This document shows, one piece after another, positions 53,471 to 62,804 of a DNA stretch of 64,000 bases. Within the stretch, counting starts at the first letter, position 1. The number at the start of each line of letters is the position of its first letter. The DNA lies in assembly GCF_042657185.1 (NCBI RefSeq), contig NZ_JBHSNN010000013.1; one strand, written 5' to 3'. The translations under genes and the position numbers were made by a program. Below the pieces are notes generated by a model. It made no database searches and had not been told where the DNA came from. It worked only from the letters and a program-made list of their open reading frames with translations. This stretch comes from Ureibacillus thermophilus. GTDB taxonomy: Bacteria > Bacillota > Bacilli > Bacillales_A > Planococcaceae.

Positions 53471-53537
53471 TAGTAACACTTCCTTTCTATCATCTTTTTA
53501 TATACTTTCACGAGTTGAAGCGCTAAATTAAAAAGAC

Positions 53538-53566
53538 GTGACATTCTGAATTTTCTTGATTATAAT
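53538..53566 (+). promoter_or_regulatory. Sigma-A promoter upstream of aroA
   Basis: GTGACA at 53538 and TATAAT at 53561 have a 17-base spacer. Start is expected near 53573, about 70 bases before the gene. Confidence 0.75.
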
Positions 53567-53643
53567 ATGGATATTATCTTAAAATGTAACATACATTTCA
53601 GTCTTCTGAAAGTGTTGTATTTAAGTAGGGAGGAGTCGTATTC

Positions 53644-54732
53644 ATGAGTGAGCAAAAAAGATTAGAAGCGCTTCGTCAACAAATTGATGAACTAAACTTA
53701 GAGATTCTTCGATTGATTAACGAACGTGCCGAAATTGTAAACGAAATTGGAAAAATTAAAGAAAAACAAGGTGTTAACCGATACGATCCATTGCGCGAAC
53801 GTCATATGTTAGATTTGTTGAGAAAGCACAATAAAGGTCCGTTAAATCAAATGACGGTTGATTATATCTTTAAAACTATTTTTAAAACCGCTTTGAAACA
53901 ATTGGAAGCAGATACAAAGAAGGAATTGCTTGTATCCCGTAAGAAAAAACCTGAAGATACAATCATCGAAATCAATGGTGAAAAAATTGGTGCCGGCGAG
54001 CCAACATTCGTATTTGGTCCATGTTCTGTAGAATCTTACGAACAAACAGCGGCAGTTGCTGCTTCCATCAAAGCAAAAGGGTTAAAATTCATCCGCGGCG
54101 GTGCTTACAAACCACGTACATCACCTTACGATTTCCAAGGTCTTGGCCTGGAAGGATTAAAAATCTTAAAACGCATTTCAGAAGAATATGGTTTAGCGGT
54201 TGTAACTGAAATTGTAACACCTGGTCATATTGAAGAAGCGTTAGATTATGTAGATGTCATCCAAATCGGTGCACGAAATATGCAAAACTTCGAATTGTTA
54301 AAAGCAGTTGGTGAAACGAATAAACCGGTATTGTTAAAACGCGGCTTGGCAGCAACAATCGATGAATTCATTCATGCAGCTGAATACATTATGTCAAAAG
54401 GCAATGATAAAATCATGCTTTGCGAACGCGGAATCCGCACTTACGAAAAAGCAACACGCAACACACTAGACATTTCAGCGGTTCCAATTTTAAAACAAGA
54501 AACACATTTGCCTGTATTTGTTGACGTAACTCATTCAACTGGACGCCGAGACTTATTATTGCCTTGCGCTAAAGCAGCTATTGCCATCGGGGCAGACGGT
54601 GTGATGGCGGAAGTGCATCCAGATCCATCGGTTGCATTATCCGATTCCCAACAGCAAATGGATTTAAAACAATTCGATGAATTCTTTGAAGAACTTCAAA
54701 AATTTATGAAGCAATATGAGTATAAAGCATAA
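53644..54732 (+). CDS. aroA: DAHP synthase fused to chorismate mutase
   Basis: The 362-residue protein has an N-terminal AroQ chorismate mutase (residues 1-90: RLEALRQQIDELNLEILRLI) and a KDO8P-synthase-type DAHP synthase (EPTFVFGPCSVES near 119-131, KPRTSPYDFQGLG near 155-167, HVDVTHSTGRRDLL-like FVDVTHSTGRRDLL near 294-307, EVHPDPSVALSD near 325-336). It condenses PEP and erythrose-4-phosphate; the mutase domain gives feedback by prephenate or chorismate in B. subtilis AroA. Confidence 0.96.
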   Translation: MSEQKRLEALRQQIDELNLEILRLINERAEIVNEIGKIKEKQGVNRYDPLRERHMLDLLRKHNKGPLNQMTVDYIFKTIFKTALKQLEADTKKELLVSRKKKPEDTIIEINGEKIGAGEPTFVFGPCSVESYEQTAAVAASIKAKGLKFIRGGAYKPRTSPYDFQGLGLEGLKILKRISEEYGLAVVTEIVTPGHIEEALDYVDVIQIGARNMQNFELLKAVGETNKPVLLKRGLAATIDEFIHAAEYIMSKGNDKIMLCERGIRTYEKATRNTLDISAVPILKQETHLPVFVDVTHSTGRRDLLLPCAKAAIAIGADGVMAEVHPDPSVALSDSQQQMDLKQFDEFFEELQKFMKQYEYKA

Positions 54733-54737
54733 TGGAG

Positions 54738-54772
54738 AAACTATCCAATCTTCTTGATTGGGTAGTTTTTCT
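54738..54772 (+). terminator. Intrinsic terminator after aroA
   Basis: AAACTATCCAATC pairs with GATTGGGTAGTTT around TTCTT and merges into TTTTT. Confidence 0.9.
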
Positions 54773-54843
54773 TTTGAAAAGATAGTGAGAAAATCCTAAT
54801 GATGTTCGATAAATATTATATTTTTTTGAACTTTTCCTATGTA

Positions 54844-54873
54844 TTGAAAAATTAAAGCAAAATATCGTATTAT
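54844..54873 (+). promoter_or_regulatory. Candidate promoter of ccpA
   Basis: TTGAAA at 54844 and TATTAT at 54868 are 18 bases apart, giving a short leader with GGGAGG before the gene. Confidence 0.55.
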
Positions 54874-54907
54874 GAAGAAAATAATAATTAAAAAGGGAGG
54901 GAGATCT

Positions 54908-55918
54908 TTGACAGTTACAATTTATGATGTTGCCCGAGAGGCCAATGTTTCTATGGCTACAGTTTCCCGGGTGGTGAATGGAAGTCAAAATGTAAAACCT
55001 TCTACCCGCAAAAAAGTGCTTGAAGTCATTGAGCGCCTCGAATATCGTCCAAATGCGGTGGCAAGAGGGCTGGCGAGCAAAAAAACGACAACGGTAGGGG
55101 TCATTATCCCTGATATTTCAAATAATATTTATGCAGAAGCAGCTCGAGGCATAGAAGATATTGCAACAATGTATCGATACAACATTATTTTGGCCAATTC
55201 TGACCAAAAGGAAGAAAAAGAATTATCCTTGCTCGATACGATGTTAGGAAAACAAGTGGATGGCATCGTAATGATGAGCGACGCTGTTACTCCAAAACTA
55301 CTCCAAACAATGGAAAGTTCTCATGTACCAATCGTACTTGCCGGTTCCATCGATGAAACACAAAAATTGCCTTCAGTGAATATTGATTATTTCCAAGCTA
55401 CTTATGAAGCGGTAAAAATGTTAATTGATAATGGCCATAAACGCATTGCTTTCATCAGCGGACCATTAAGTTATACTATCAATGCCAAATATAAGCTTGA
55501 AGCGTATAAAAAAGCTTTGCAAGATGCCGGATTAAAAGTGGATGAAGCATTGATTGTAGCAGAAGATGATTCTTATGATGGCGGCATGGAAGCATGGAAA
55601 GAATTAAATGACCTCGAACATCCACCAACTGCTTATTTTGCTGGAAGCGATGAGCTGGCAATTGGTATCATTCATGCGGCGCAGGATCATGGCATTAAAG
55701 TCCCTGAAGAAATCGAAGTGATCAGTTTTGAAAACTCTAAACTAGCCCGCATGGTTCGGCCGCAATTAACAAGTGTTGTGCTGCCGTTATATGAAATCGG
55801 TGCAGTAGCTATGAGGCTTCTAACAAAATTCTTAAACAAAGAAGAAGTAAAAGATCAAAATGTAATTTTGCCTTATCGCATAGAAAAACGAGATTCAGTA
55901 AAAGCAAAAGATAAATAA
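54908..55918 (+). CDS. ccpA: Catabolite control protein A
   Basis: The 336-residue LacI-family regulator has the helix-turn-helix TIYDVAREANVSMATVSRVV near residues 3-22 and hinge GLASKKTTTVGVIIPDIS, then a periplasmic-binding-protein core. With HPr-Ser-P it binds cre sites to repress or activate carbon genes, often acsA and the acu genes which lie next to it. The TTG at 54908 is chosen because GGGAGG precedes it and CcpA proteins start just before TIYDVAREA. The earlier ATG at 54872 falls in the promoter. Confidence 0.95.
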   Translation: MTVTIYDVAREANVSMATVSRVVNGSQNVKPSTRKKVLEVIERLEYRPNAVARGLASKKTTTVGVIIPDISNNIYAEAARGIEDIATMYRYNIILANSDQKEEKELSLLDTMLGKQVDGIVMMSDAVTPKLLQTMESSHVPIVLAGSIDETQKLPSVNIDYFQATYEAVKMLIDNGHKRIAFISGPLSYTINAKYKLEAYKKALQDAGLKVDEALIVAEDDSYDGGMEAWKELNDLEHPPTAYFAGSDELAIGIIHAAQDHGIKVPEEIEVISFENSKLARMVRPQLTSVVLPLYEIGAVAMRLLTKFLNKEEVKDQNVILPYRIEKRDSVKAKDK

Positions 55919-55962
55919 AAAAGTGTAGACAAAGTCTTTTGTGATTTTGTCTACACTTTTTC
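55917..55962. terminator. Bidirectional terminator between ccpA and acuC
   Basis: AGTGTAGACAAA and TTTGTCTACACT-type arms form a stem of about 11 bp (last pairs TTGTCTACACT), flanked by A and T runs. Confidence 0.88.
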
Positions 55963-55963
55963 A

Positions 55964-57130
55964 TTATAGGCCGCTATTTTTTTCAGAGCGGATAATACTT
56001 AATGCTTTTGTGAGCATTTGTGCATTTTTTTCTTCAATTTCTGCTTTTCGTGGAATCGGCTCAAACAAAGGATTTGGATCTTCCCAAGTTGGAATGAGCG
56101 GAACAGGCGATTCTTTTTGCCATTTGTTTAACCACTCATCAGGGAGATTCCCTGTTGGGATGGGCTGATCGGTCATTTCAAGCCAAATCATAGACCATGC
56201 TCTCGGTACAACCCGCCACATATCATATCCACCGCCCCCAACGGCAATCCAACGTCCTTCGCAATATTCATGGGCTAATTCATGGGCAAGTTTTGGTATT
56301 TCCCGGTAAATTTTCATAGAAGCATTTAAGTGAGTTAATGGGTCAAAATAATGGGCATCGGCTCCATTTTGGGTAAAAAGCACATCCGGCTTAAAATATT
56401 CGATTACTTCCCTTAAGGCTTGTTCATATACCATCAAGAAGCTTTCATCCTCCGTAAAGGCTTCAAGGGGAAAATTAAAGGATGTACCATACCCTTGTCC
56501 ATTTCCTCTTTCACTGACGTTTCCTGTACCTGGGAAGAGGTATTTTCCGGTTTCATGTATGGAAAAAGTGCAAACATTTGGATCATCATAAAATGTCCAT
56601 TGCACGCCATCTCCATGATGGGCATCGGTATCCACATATAAAACGCGGGCTTGATATTTTTCCTGTATGTAACGAATTGCGATGGAGCTGTCATTATAGA
56701 TGCAGAATCCGCTTGCTCTTCCGCGGAATCCATGATGCAAGCCTCCACCGAGATTGAGGGCATGTCTAGATTTTCCCTCCATGACATAATCAACCGCCTG
56801 CAAGGTGCCTCCTACAAGCAAACAACTAGCTTCATGCATATTTGGAAAAATCGGTGTGTCTTCTGTTCCAATCCCATAAGTTTCTGCCTGTTCAGGGGTT
56901 AAAAGGCCTTGTCCAGCTTTTTTTACAATTTCAATATAACTTGGATCATGGACTAGCCTAATTTCTTCTTCCGTCGCCATTCTAGCAGGAATAATATCTT
57001 CATCCGATAGGGCACCAATATTTTTTAATAACTCCATCGTTAATATTAGCCGCTTATGATTGAAGGGATGAGTGTCGGAAAATTTGTAGCTCAGCTGTTC
57101 TTTCGAATAGATAAATACGGCATTTTTCAT
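55964..57130 (-). CDS. acuC: Acetoin utilization protein AcuC (deacetylase)
   Basis: The 388-residue protein is a histone-deacetylase-fold hydrolase with HHGFRGRASGFCIYND near residues 135-150 and the zinc site DTDAHHGDGVQ near 170-180. In B. subtilis AcuC removes acetyl from acetyl-CoA synthetase and reactivates it. Its ATG overlaps the acuB stop (ATGA). Third in the acuABC unit. Confidence 0.95.
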   Translation of the reverse strand: MKNAVFIYSKEQLSYKFSDTHPFNHKRLILTMELLKNIGALSDEDIIPARMATEEEIRLVHDPSYIEIVKKAGQGLLTPEQAETYGIGTEDTPIFPNMHEASCLLVGGTLQAVDYVMEGKSRHALNLGGGLHHGFRGRASGFCIYNDSSIAIRYIQEKYQARVLYVDTDAHHGDGVQWTFYDDPNVCTFSIHETGKYLFPGTGNVSERGNGQGYGTSFNFPLEAFTEDESFLMVYEQALREVIEYFKPDVLFTQNGADAHYFDPLTHLNASMKIYREIPKLAHELAHEYCEGRWIAVGGGGYDMWRVVPRAWSMIWLEMTDQPIPTGNLPDEWLNKWQKESPVPLIPTWEDPNPLFEPIPRKAEIEEKNAQMLTKALSIIRSEKNSGL

Positions 57131-57774
57131 AAATTCACCCCTGGCAAATTAGGCCATAGTACTTCATAGCCATGATTTCGCAAATCTTTAATGATTGGCA
57201 ATGGATTCATCATTCGAATCCGGATTGTGATGATGCGGCTATTTTCATTTTCTGTGTCAGGAAAAACTAGAATGCTTAATACATTGGCATGATGTTTTTT
57301 AACAATGGCTAATACATCCGCTAGGGTGCCTACTTGATCTTTCAACCGAATATCAATTTTGGAGGAAGGTTGATGTGCGCCTGTCAGCTCTATATAGGCA
57401 GTAAGCAAATCTGATGTTGTAACGATTCCGACAAGCTTTCCTCCTGACACAATGGGCAAGCAGCTGATTTTGGATTCGTAAAAGGTCATAGCCACATCCT
57501 CTACAAAATCAAGGGGATGGCCAAAAATAATATCTTTTACCATAAATTTTTCAATTGGTGTATCGTAAATGGCTTTATTATTTTCTTCTTTCAGGCAGGA
57601 AGGCAGCGCATTTTTCACATCATGGGAAGTAATGAGGCCAACTACATTTTCTGCCTCATCAACAATGGGAATGTGTCGGACATTTTTTTCTCGCATCAAA
57701 TTTAAAGCATCATTTAAAGTGTCCTTCGGTGTAAGCGTATACACTTTTGTCTGCATAATTTGTTCGACTATCAT
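57127..57774 (-). CDS. acuB: AcuB, CBS and ACT domain protein
   Basis: The 215-residue protein has two CBS domains (about residues 1-60 and 75-130; motifs NVRHIPIVDEA and SCLPIVSGGKLVGIVTTSD) and a C-terminal ACT-like domain (from about 140). It probably senses a nucleotide or metabolite in acetyl-CoA synthetase control. It is 15 bases after acuA. Confidence 0.93.
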   Translation of the reverse strand: MIVEQIMQTKVYTLTPKDTLNDALNLMREKNVRHIPIVDEAENVVGLITSHDVKNALPSCLKEENNKAIYDTPIEKFMVKDIIFGHPLDFVEDVAMTFYESKISCLPIVSGGKLVGIVTTSDLLTAYIELTGAHQPSSKIDIRLKDQVGTLADVLAIVKKHHANVLSILVFPDTENENSRIITIRIRMMNPLPIIKDLRNHGYEVLWPNLPGVNL

Positions 57775-57789
57775 GTTTTTCCCCCTTTG

Positions 57790-58422
57790 TCAATACATAT
57801 ACCTGTATCTAAAGCGCAGTCTGTCAAAACGTGTAATCGTTTCCTCGTTAACCCGTTTGCCGATGCGCACCATTAAACAGTTGGCAGGATGTGATGTAAT
57901 TTCAGGATCATCTGTTGCACAATATTCAAAGCCGACCGATTTCATTAGATTCTCCATCATTTTTCGATAGTCCCAAACATTCAATCCAGTGCCTTTTAAA
58001 TCCCAATGCCAATAATATTCTGTTGTAAAAATTAAATAATCTTCCATTTCATCTGCCATAAATGACACTTCTAATAGCTTTTTTCCTACTCCCGTCCCTC
58101 GATATGATTGTACTACTTCTATGGCTCCAAGTTCTAGAACATTTTCAATTTTATCTTCAGACCATCTTTCTAGGGGATCAGGATAGAGATATGTTACATA
58201 GCCGATAATTGTATTGTTATTGCGGGCAATAATAATTCTTCCTTCTTCTAGTCCGGCAATTTCAACCAATGCTTTTTTTTGCTGATCTGGCTGTCGAAAG
58301 GAAGTTAAGCCTTCATGAAAATCAAACTTTTCTAAATTTTCAGGTAGAACAGGACCCTCCACCACCACAGTGCCATGCCGTGTCTCCATTTGCATGCAAT
58401 GATAGGTTTTAATATGCTTCAA
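57790..58422 (-). CDS. acuA: Acetyltransferase AcuA (GNAT)
   Basis: The 210-residue GNAT enzyme acetylates and inactivates AcsA at its C-terminal lysine in B. subtilis. The acetyl-CoA motif is RGTGVGKKLLEVSF near residues 102-115, with VQSYRGTG before it. Divergent from acsA over 165 bases. GGGGGTGAAG precedes the ATG. Confidence 0.95.
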   Translation of the reverse strand: MKHIKTYHCMQMETRHGTVVVEGPVLPENLEKFDFHEGLTSFRQPDQQKKALVEIAGLEEGRIIIARNNNTIIGYVTYLYPDPLERWSEDKIENVLELGAIEVVQSYRGTGVGKKLLEVSFMADEMEDYLIFTTEYYWHWDLKGTGLNVWDYRKMMENLMKSVGFEYCATDDPEITSHPANCLMVRIGKRVNEETITRFDRLRFRYRYMY

Positions 58423-58526
58423 TTACTTCACCCCCGTCATCTATTAATTACATTATATGATAAAATACACACAAAAAGCAGAAATTTTAAGAAAAAAAAA
58501 GAAATTCATAAAATCTTAAAAATATT

Positions 58527-58555
58527 TTGCTAATTATAATAATTCATTGTAAAAT
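58527..58555 (+). promoter_or_regulatory. Candidate promoter of acsA
   Basis: TTGCTA at 58527 and TAAAAT at 58550 have a 17-base spacer. I found no convincing cre site (TGNAANCGNTNNCA type) in the 165-base divergent region. Confidence 0.5.
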
Positions 58556-58587
58556 GTAAAATATCATAGAAAGAAAGGGGATATTTA

Positions 58588-60318
58588 ATGGGGATGAAAA
58601 CGACTGAGAAATTAGCCGTCGTTCAAGGGGATTATAATTTAAAAAATTATGAAGAAACTTACGCTAATTTCGATTGGAAAGAAGTCGAGAAAGCATTTAC
58701 TTGGTATAAGACGGGGAAAGTAAATGCTGCGTATGAAGCTATCGATCGTCATGCTGAATCAGATCGAAGCGACAAAGTGGCTCTTTATTTTAGTAACGGG
58801 GATCGTAAAGAAGCTTACACTTTCGCTGATATGAAACGCATGACGAACAAGGCGGCAAATGTATTCAAGCAATATTCCACTTTGGAAAAAGGGGATCGCT
58901 TATTTATCTTTATGCCAAGATCTCCGGAATTATATTTTGCATTATTGGGAGCATTGAAATGCGGTGTAATTGTAGGTCCGCTCTTTGAAGCATTTATGGA
59001 AGGAGCGGTATATGACAGATTGTCCAATAGCGAAGCAAAGGCAATCGTTACAACAAAAGAATTGTTGAACCGTGTGCCGCTTGATCGATTGCCGCACTTA
59101 GAAACGGTCTTTCTTGTTGGGGAACAAGTAGAAGAAAATGAAAAAATTGTTGACTTTAATAAAAAATTAGAAGAAGCTTCCAGCGATTTCGACATCGTTT
59201 GGGTTGATCGAGAAGACGGAATGCTTTTACATTATACATCCGGCTCAACGGGGGCTCCAAAAGGAGTATTGCATGTTCATAATGCAATGATTCAACATTA
59301 TCAAACTGCTCGTTGGGTATTAGACTTGCGTGATGACGATATTTACTGGTGTACAGCAGACCCTGGATGGGTGACAGGTACTGCTTACGGTATTTTTGGT
59401 CCATGGTTGAATGGAGTAACGAATGTTATTATTGGAGGACGCTTTAGTCCTGATAATTGGTATGGTGCAATTGAAGAATATGGTGTTACTGTATGGTACA
59501 GTGCCCCAACGGCATTCAGAATGTTAATGGGTGCTGGTACAGCTGTTTTACAACAATACGATTTGTCTTCATTGCGGCATGTACTCTCAGTAGGAGAACC
59601 ATTAAACCCAGAAGTAATTCGATGGGGTATGAATGAATTAGGCCATCGTATTCATGATACTTGGTGGATGACAGAAACTGGTGGACATATGATTTGCAAC
59701 TATCCTTGCATGGAAATTAAGCCAGGTTCTATGGGTAAACCAGTTCCAGGTGTTTATGCGGCGATTGTTGATGATGAAGGAAATGAATTGCCGCCATATA
59801 CGATGGGTAACTTAGCAATTCGAAAAGGTTGGCCATCCATGATGAGAGCGATTTGGAAAAATCCGGAGCGCTACGAAAAGTATTTCTTAAAAGGTGAATG
59901 GTATGTTTCCGGAGATTCCGCGTATAAAGATGAAGATGGCTATTTCTGGTTCCAAGGTCGTGTCGATGATGTGATTATGACAGCCGGTGAGCGGGTAGGC
60001 CCATTTGAGGTAGAAAGCAAACTCATTGAACACCCGGATGTAGTTGAAGCGGGGGTAATCGGAAAACCGGATCCGGTACGCGGAGAAATCATTAAAGCCT
60101 TTGTAGTACTACGGCCTGGCGTTGAACCAACTGAAGAATTAAAAGAAAACATTCGACAATTTGTAAAAACAGGATTAGCTGCCCATGCAGCGCCTAGAGA
60201 AATTGAATTCAAAGATAAACTTCCGAAAACACGAAGCGGTAAAATTATGCGCCGCGTGTTAAAAGCATGGGAATTAAATCTTCCAACAGGCGATTTATCT
60301 ACAATGGAAGATGATTAA
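58588..60318 (+). CDS. acsA: Acetyl-CoA synthetase AcsA
   Basis: The 576-residue ANL enzyme activates acetate with ATP and CoA. Motifs are LLHYTSGSTGAPKGVLHVHN near 212-231, TWWMTETGGHM near 356-366, and the C-terminal PKTRSGKIMRRVLKA, whose lysine is the acetylation target of AcuA. Length is close to B. subtilis AcsA. AAAGGGG lies before the ATG. Neighbouring acuABC supply its switch. Confidence 0.96.
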   Translation: MGMKTTEKLAVVQGDYNLKNYEETYANFDWKEVEKAFTWYKTGKVNAAYEAIDRHAESDRSDKVALYFSNGDRKEAYTFADMKRMTNKAANVFKQYSTLEKGDRLFIFMPRSPELYFALLGALKCGVIVGPLFEAFMEGAVYDRLSNSEAKAIVTTKELLNRVPLDRLPHLETVFLVGEQVEENEKIVDFNKKLEEASSDFDIVWVDREDGMLLHYTSGSTGAPKGVLHVHNAMIQHYQTARWVLDLRDDDIYWCTADPGWVTGTAYGIFGPWLNGVTNVIIGGRFSPDNWYGAIEEYGVTVWYSAPTAFRMLMGAGTAVLQQYDLSSLRHVLSVGEPLNPEVIRWGMNELGHRIHDTWWMTETGGHMICNYPCMEIKPGSMGKPVPGVYAAIVDDEGNELPPYTMGNLAIRKGWPSMMRAIWKNPERYEKYFLKGEWYVSGDSAYKDEDGYFWFQGRVDDVIMTAGERVGPFEVESKLIEHPDVVEAGVIGKPDPVRGEIIKAFVVLRPGVEPTEELKENIRQFVKTGLAAHAAPREIEFKDKLPKTRSGKIMRRVLKAWELNLPTGDLSTMEDD

Positions 60319-60372
60319 TTTTTAACCTCCACCATGTGATTTGTTGAGCAAGATTATAATTATGCATCCACC

Positions 60373-60417
60373 GAAGGATATTTCATTTTTCACAAATGAA
60401 TATCCTTCATTTTTTAT
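60373..60417 (+). terminator. Intrinsic terminator after acsA
   Basis: GAAGGATAT-TTCATT pairs with AATGA-ATATCCTTC around a short loop and is followed by ATTTTTTATTT. Confidence 0.9.
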
Positions 60418-60451
60418 TTATTGAAAGTTTAAAAAATATATAAACATACAT

Positions 60452-60480
60452 TTGACTTTATAATTATACAAGTTTATACT
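60452..60480 (+). promoter_or_regulatory. Sigma-A promoter of the arginine operon
   Basis: TTGACT at 60452 and TATACT at 60475 are 17 bases apart. The spacer is filled by an ARG-box-like palindrome, so a bound regulator would block polymerase. Confidence 0.8.
60456..60472. promoter_or_regulatory. ARG-box-like operator (ArgR/AhrC) in the argC promoter
   Basis: CTTTATAATTATACAAG, read on the minus strand as TTGTATAATTATAAAG, fits the ARG-box pattern (N)TG(N)AT-W4-AT(N)CA with one mismatch and lies between the -35 and -10. Confidence 0.65.
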
Positions 60481-60509
60481 AACAATATCTTACGGAAGAG
60501 GTGACTAGG

Positions 60510-61544
60510 TTGAAAATTGGAATCGTTGGAGCCACAGGATATGGCGGATTAGAGTTAATCCGATTTTTACATAACCATCCTGAAGTGGAACAAATGGATT
60601 TATTTACATCTTCTGAAGAGGGCGTTATTTTTTCATCAAAATTCGGTCATTTATTGAATATACATGATGTACCCCTTCAAAAAATAGATTACGAGACATT
60701 GATGAACTATGATGTCGTTTTTACGAGTACGCCAAGCGGAGTCACAAGTAAACTATTGCCGCCGCTCGTAGGAAAAGGGCCGAGAATTATCGACTTATCG
60801 GGAGATTACCGTTTAAAGAATTTACAAGATTATGAGAAATGGTATAAAAAAGAGCCTGCTCCACAAGAAATTGTAGATAAAAGTGTTTATGGTTTAACGG
60901 AGTGGAATGAAAAAAATATAAAAGAGGCAGAACTCATTGCCAATCCAGGCTGTTACCCGACAGCGGTGCTCTTATCTATCCTTCCACTTATTAAAGAAGA
61001 TTTAATCGATCCTTCTTTTTTAGTCGTAGATGCCAAAAGCGGCGTGTCTGGTGCAGGGAATAAGCCGACGAAAATGACGCATTTCAGTGAAACAAACGAA
61101 AACTTCTCAATTTATAAAATCAATGAGCATCAACACATTCCTGAAATTGAGCAAGCCATTGAAATGTTTGCCAATGTTAAAACATCCATCACTTTTAATA
61201 CCCATCTTGTGCCAATGACAAGAGGCATCTTGGCAACCTCTTATGCTCCTGTGAAGGATGGAGTAACAACAAAAGATTTAACAGATTGTTTGCAAGAAAC
61301 CTATAAACATCATCAGTTCGTCCGCGTTATTTCGGATGCCAATACAATCGGCACAAGCCGGGTAAAAGGTTCCAATTACTGCGATGTGTTCGCAAAAGTA
61401 GATGAACGGACAAATCGAGCTACAATAGTAAGTGTAATTGATAATTTAGTAAAAGGAGCGGCCGGCCAAGCAATTCAAAATATGAACGTTCAATTTGGTT
61501 TACCGCAAACTACAGGATTAGATGTGGTGCCATTATTTATTTAA
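60510..61544 (+). CDS. argC: N-acetyl-gamma-glutamyl-phosphate reductase
   Basis: The 344-residue NADPH enzyme reduces acetylglutamyl phosphate to the semialdehyde. GATGYGGLELIRFLHNHPE is near residues 7-25 and the catalytic Cys is in NPGCYPTA near 148. The TTG at 60510 (start MKIGIVGATG as in homologues) is preferred over GTG at 60501, which is part of the ribosome site GAGGTG. First gene of argCJBD. Confidence 0.95.
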   Translation: MKIGIVGATGYGGLELIRFLHNHPEVEQMDLFTSSEEGVIFSSKFGHLLNIHDVPLQKIDYETLMNYDVVFTSTPSGVTSKLLPPLVGKGPRIIDLSGDYRLKNLQDYEKWYKKEPAPQEIVDKSVYGLTEWNEKNIKEAELIANPGCYPTAVLLSILPLIKEDLIDPSFLVVDAKSGVSGAGNKPTKMTHFSETNENFSIYKINEHQHIPEIEQAIEMFANVKTSITFNTHLVPMTRGILATSYAPVKDGVTTKDLTDCLQETYKHHQFVRVISDANTIGTSRVKGSNYCDVFAKVDERTNRATIVSVIDNLVKGAAGQAIQNMNVQFGLPQTTGLDVVPLFI

Positions 61545-61583
61545 TATTAATTAGCCGGTAATGGGAGAAATGGAGGAATTATA

Positions 61584-62804
61584 ATGTCGTCAATCGTAGA
61601 AATGAAATTATCCAGCAAGAATATCGTATCTCCGAAAGGATTTAAAGCTGCAGGAATTCATTGCGGCATCAAGCATAAGAAAAAGGATTTAGCTCTTTTA
61701 TACAGCGAAGTGCCTGCCAGTGTAGCAGGAGTGTTTACAACTAATAAAGTGCAAGCAGCTCCGATTAAAGTCACAAAGGAAGTTGTTTATGAAACGAAAA
61801 AAATGCAAGCAGTGATTGTTAACTCTGGAAATGCCAATGCTTGCACTGGAAAACAAGGACTTCTTGATGCATATGAAATGCAAAAATTAGCTGCTGAAAA
61901 ATTAGGCATTGATCCAAAGTTAGTTGGTGTTTCTTCAACAGGTGTAATTGGTGAATTAATGAAAATGGATTGCATCCGTGAAGGTGTCAAAAAGATTGAA
62001 CTTGGCAATCAACTTGAAAATGGCATTGATTTCGCTCAAGCGATTTTAACAACAGATACCGTGATGAAAAATACAACTTATTCTACCATCATTGATGGGA
62101 AAGAGGTCATCATATCAGGAACGGCGAAAGGTTCTGGCATGATTGAGCCGAATATGGCTACAATGCTTGCCTTTATTACAACCGATGCCAATATTGAATC
62201 CGATGTATTGCAAAAAGCTTTATCTGACATTACCGATTTAACATTCAACTGCATTACAGTGGACGGCGATACTTCCACAAATGACATGGTATTAGTGTTG
62301 GCAAATGGCTTGGCAGGAAATCAACCTTTGACACCGGAGCATCCAGATTGGAACAACTTCTATAAAACATTGAAAATGGTGGCAGAAGATTTGGCAAAAG
62401 CCATTGCCCGCGACGGTGAAGGCGCCACGAAGCTAATCGAAGTGGAAGTGGAAGGGGCGGTTTCAGATGATGAAGCCCGCAAAATTGCCAAAACAGTTGT
62501 AGGTTCTCCTTTAGTAAAAACGGCGGTATTTGGCTGCGACGCCAATTGGGGACGCATTATTGCGGCAGTAGGCTACAGCGGGGCTACAGTAGACCCTGAC
62601 AAAATTACAATCAAAATTGGCGATAAGAAAATGGTTGAAAATGGAGAACCGATTCCATTTGATGAAGATGAACTCATTAAAATTTTAAAAGCGAATGAAG
62701 TAAAAATTCATGTTTCGTTAGGTCAAGGAAACGGCCACGGTTTTGCATGGGGGTGCGATTTAACCTATGACTATGTCCAAATCAACGCAAGCTACCGCTC
62801 ATAA
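61584..62804 (+). CDS. argJ: Ornithine acetyltransferase / N-acetylglutamate synthase
   Basis: The 406-residue enzyme recycles the acetyl group between acetylornithine and glutamate. It shows GVFTTNKVQAAPI near 49-61, VNSGNANACTGKQG near 76-89, and the self-cleavage site EPNMATMLAFITTD near 190-203, where the Thr becomes the nucleophile of the beta chain. AATGGAGGAAT precedes the ATG. The 3' end overlaps argB by 38 bases. Confidence 0.96.
   Translation: MSSIVEMKLSSKNIVSPKGFKAAGIHCGIKHKKKDLALLYSEVPASVAGVFTTNKVQAAPIKVTKEVVYETKKMQAVIVNSGNANACTGKQGLLDAYEMQKLAAEKLGIDPKLVGVSSTGVIGELMKMDCIREGVKKIELGNQLENGIDFAQAILTTDTVMKNTTYSTIIDGKEVIISGTAKGSGMIEPNMATMLAFITTDANIESDVLQKALSDITDLTFNCITVDGDTSTNDMVLVLANGLAGNQPLTPEHPDWNNFYKTLKMVAEDLAKAIARDGEGATKLIEVEVEGAVSDDEARKIAKTVVGSPLVKTAVFGCDANWGRIIAAVGYSGATVDPDKITIKIGDKKMVENGEPIPFDEDELIKILKANEVKIHVSLGQGNGHGFAWGCDLTYDYVQINASYRS

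Noticed and set aside
58423..58587. Search for a CcpA cre site between acuA and acsA
   Set aside because: No sequence with the CG-centred palindrome was seen, although catabolite control is expected from B. subtilis.
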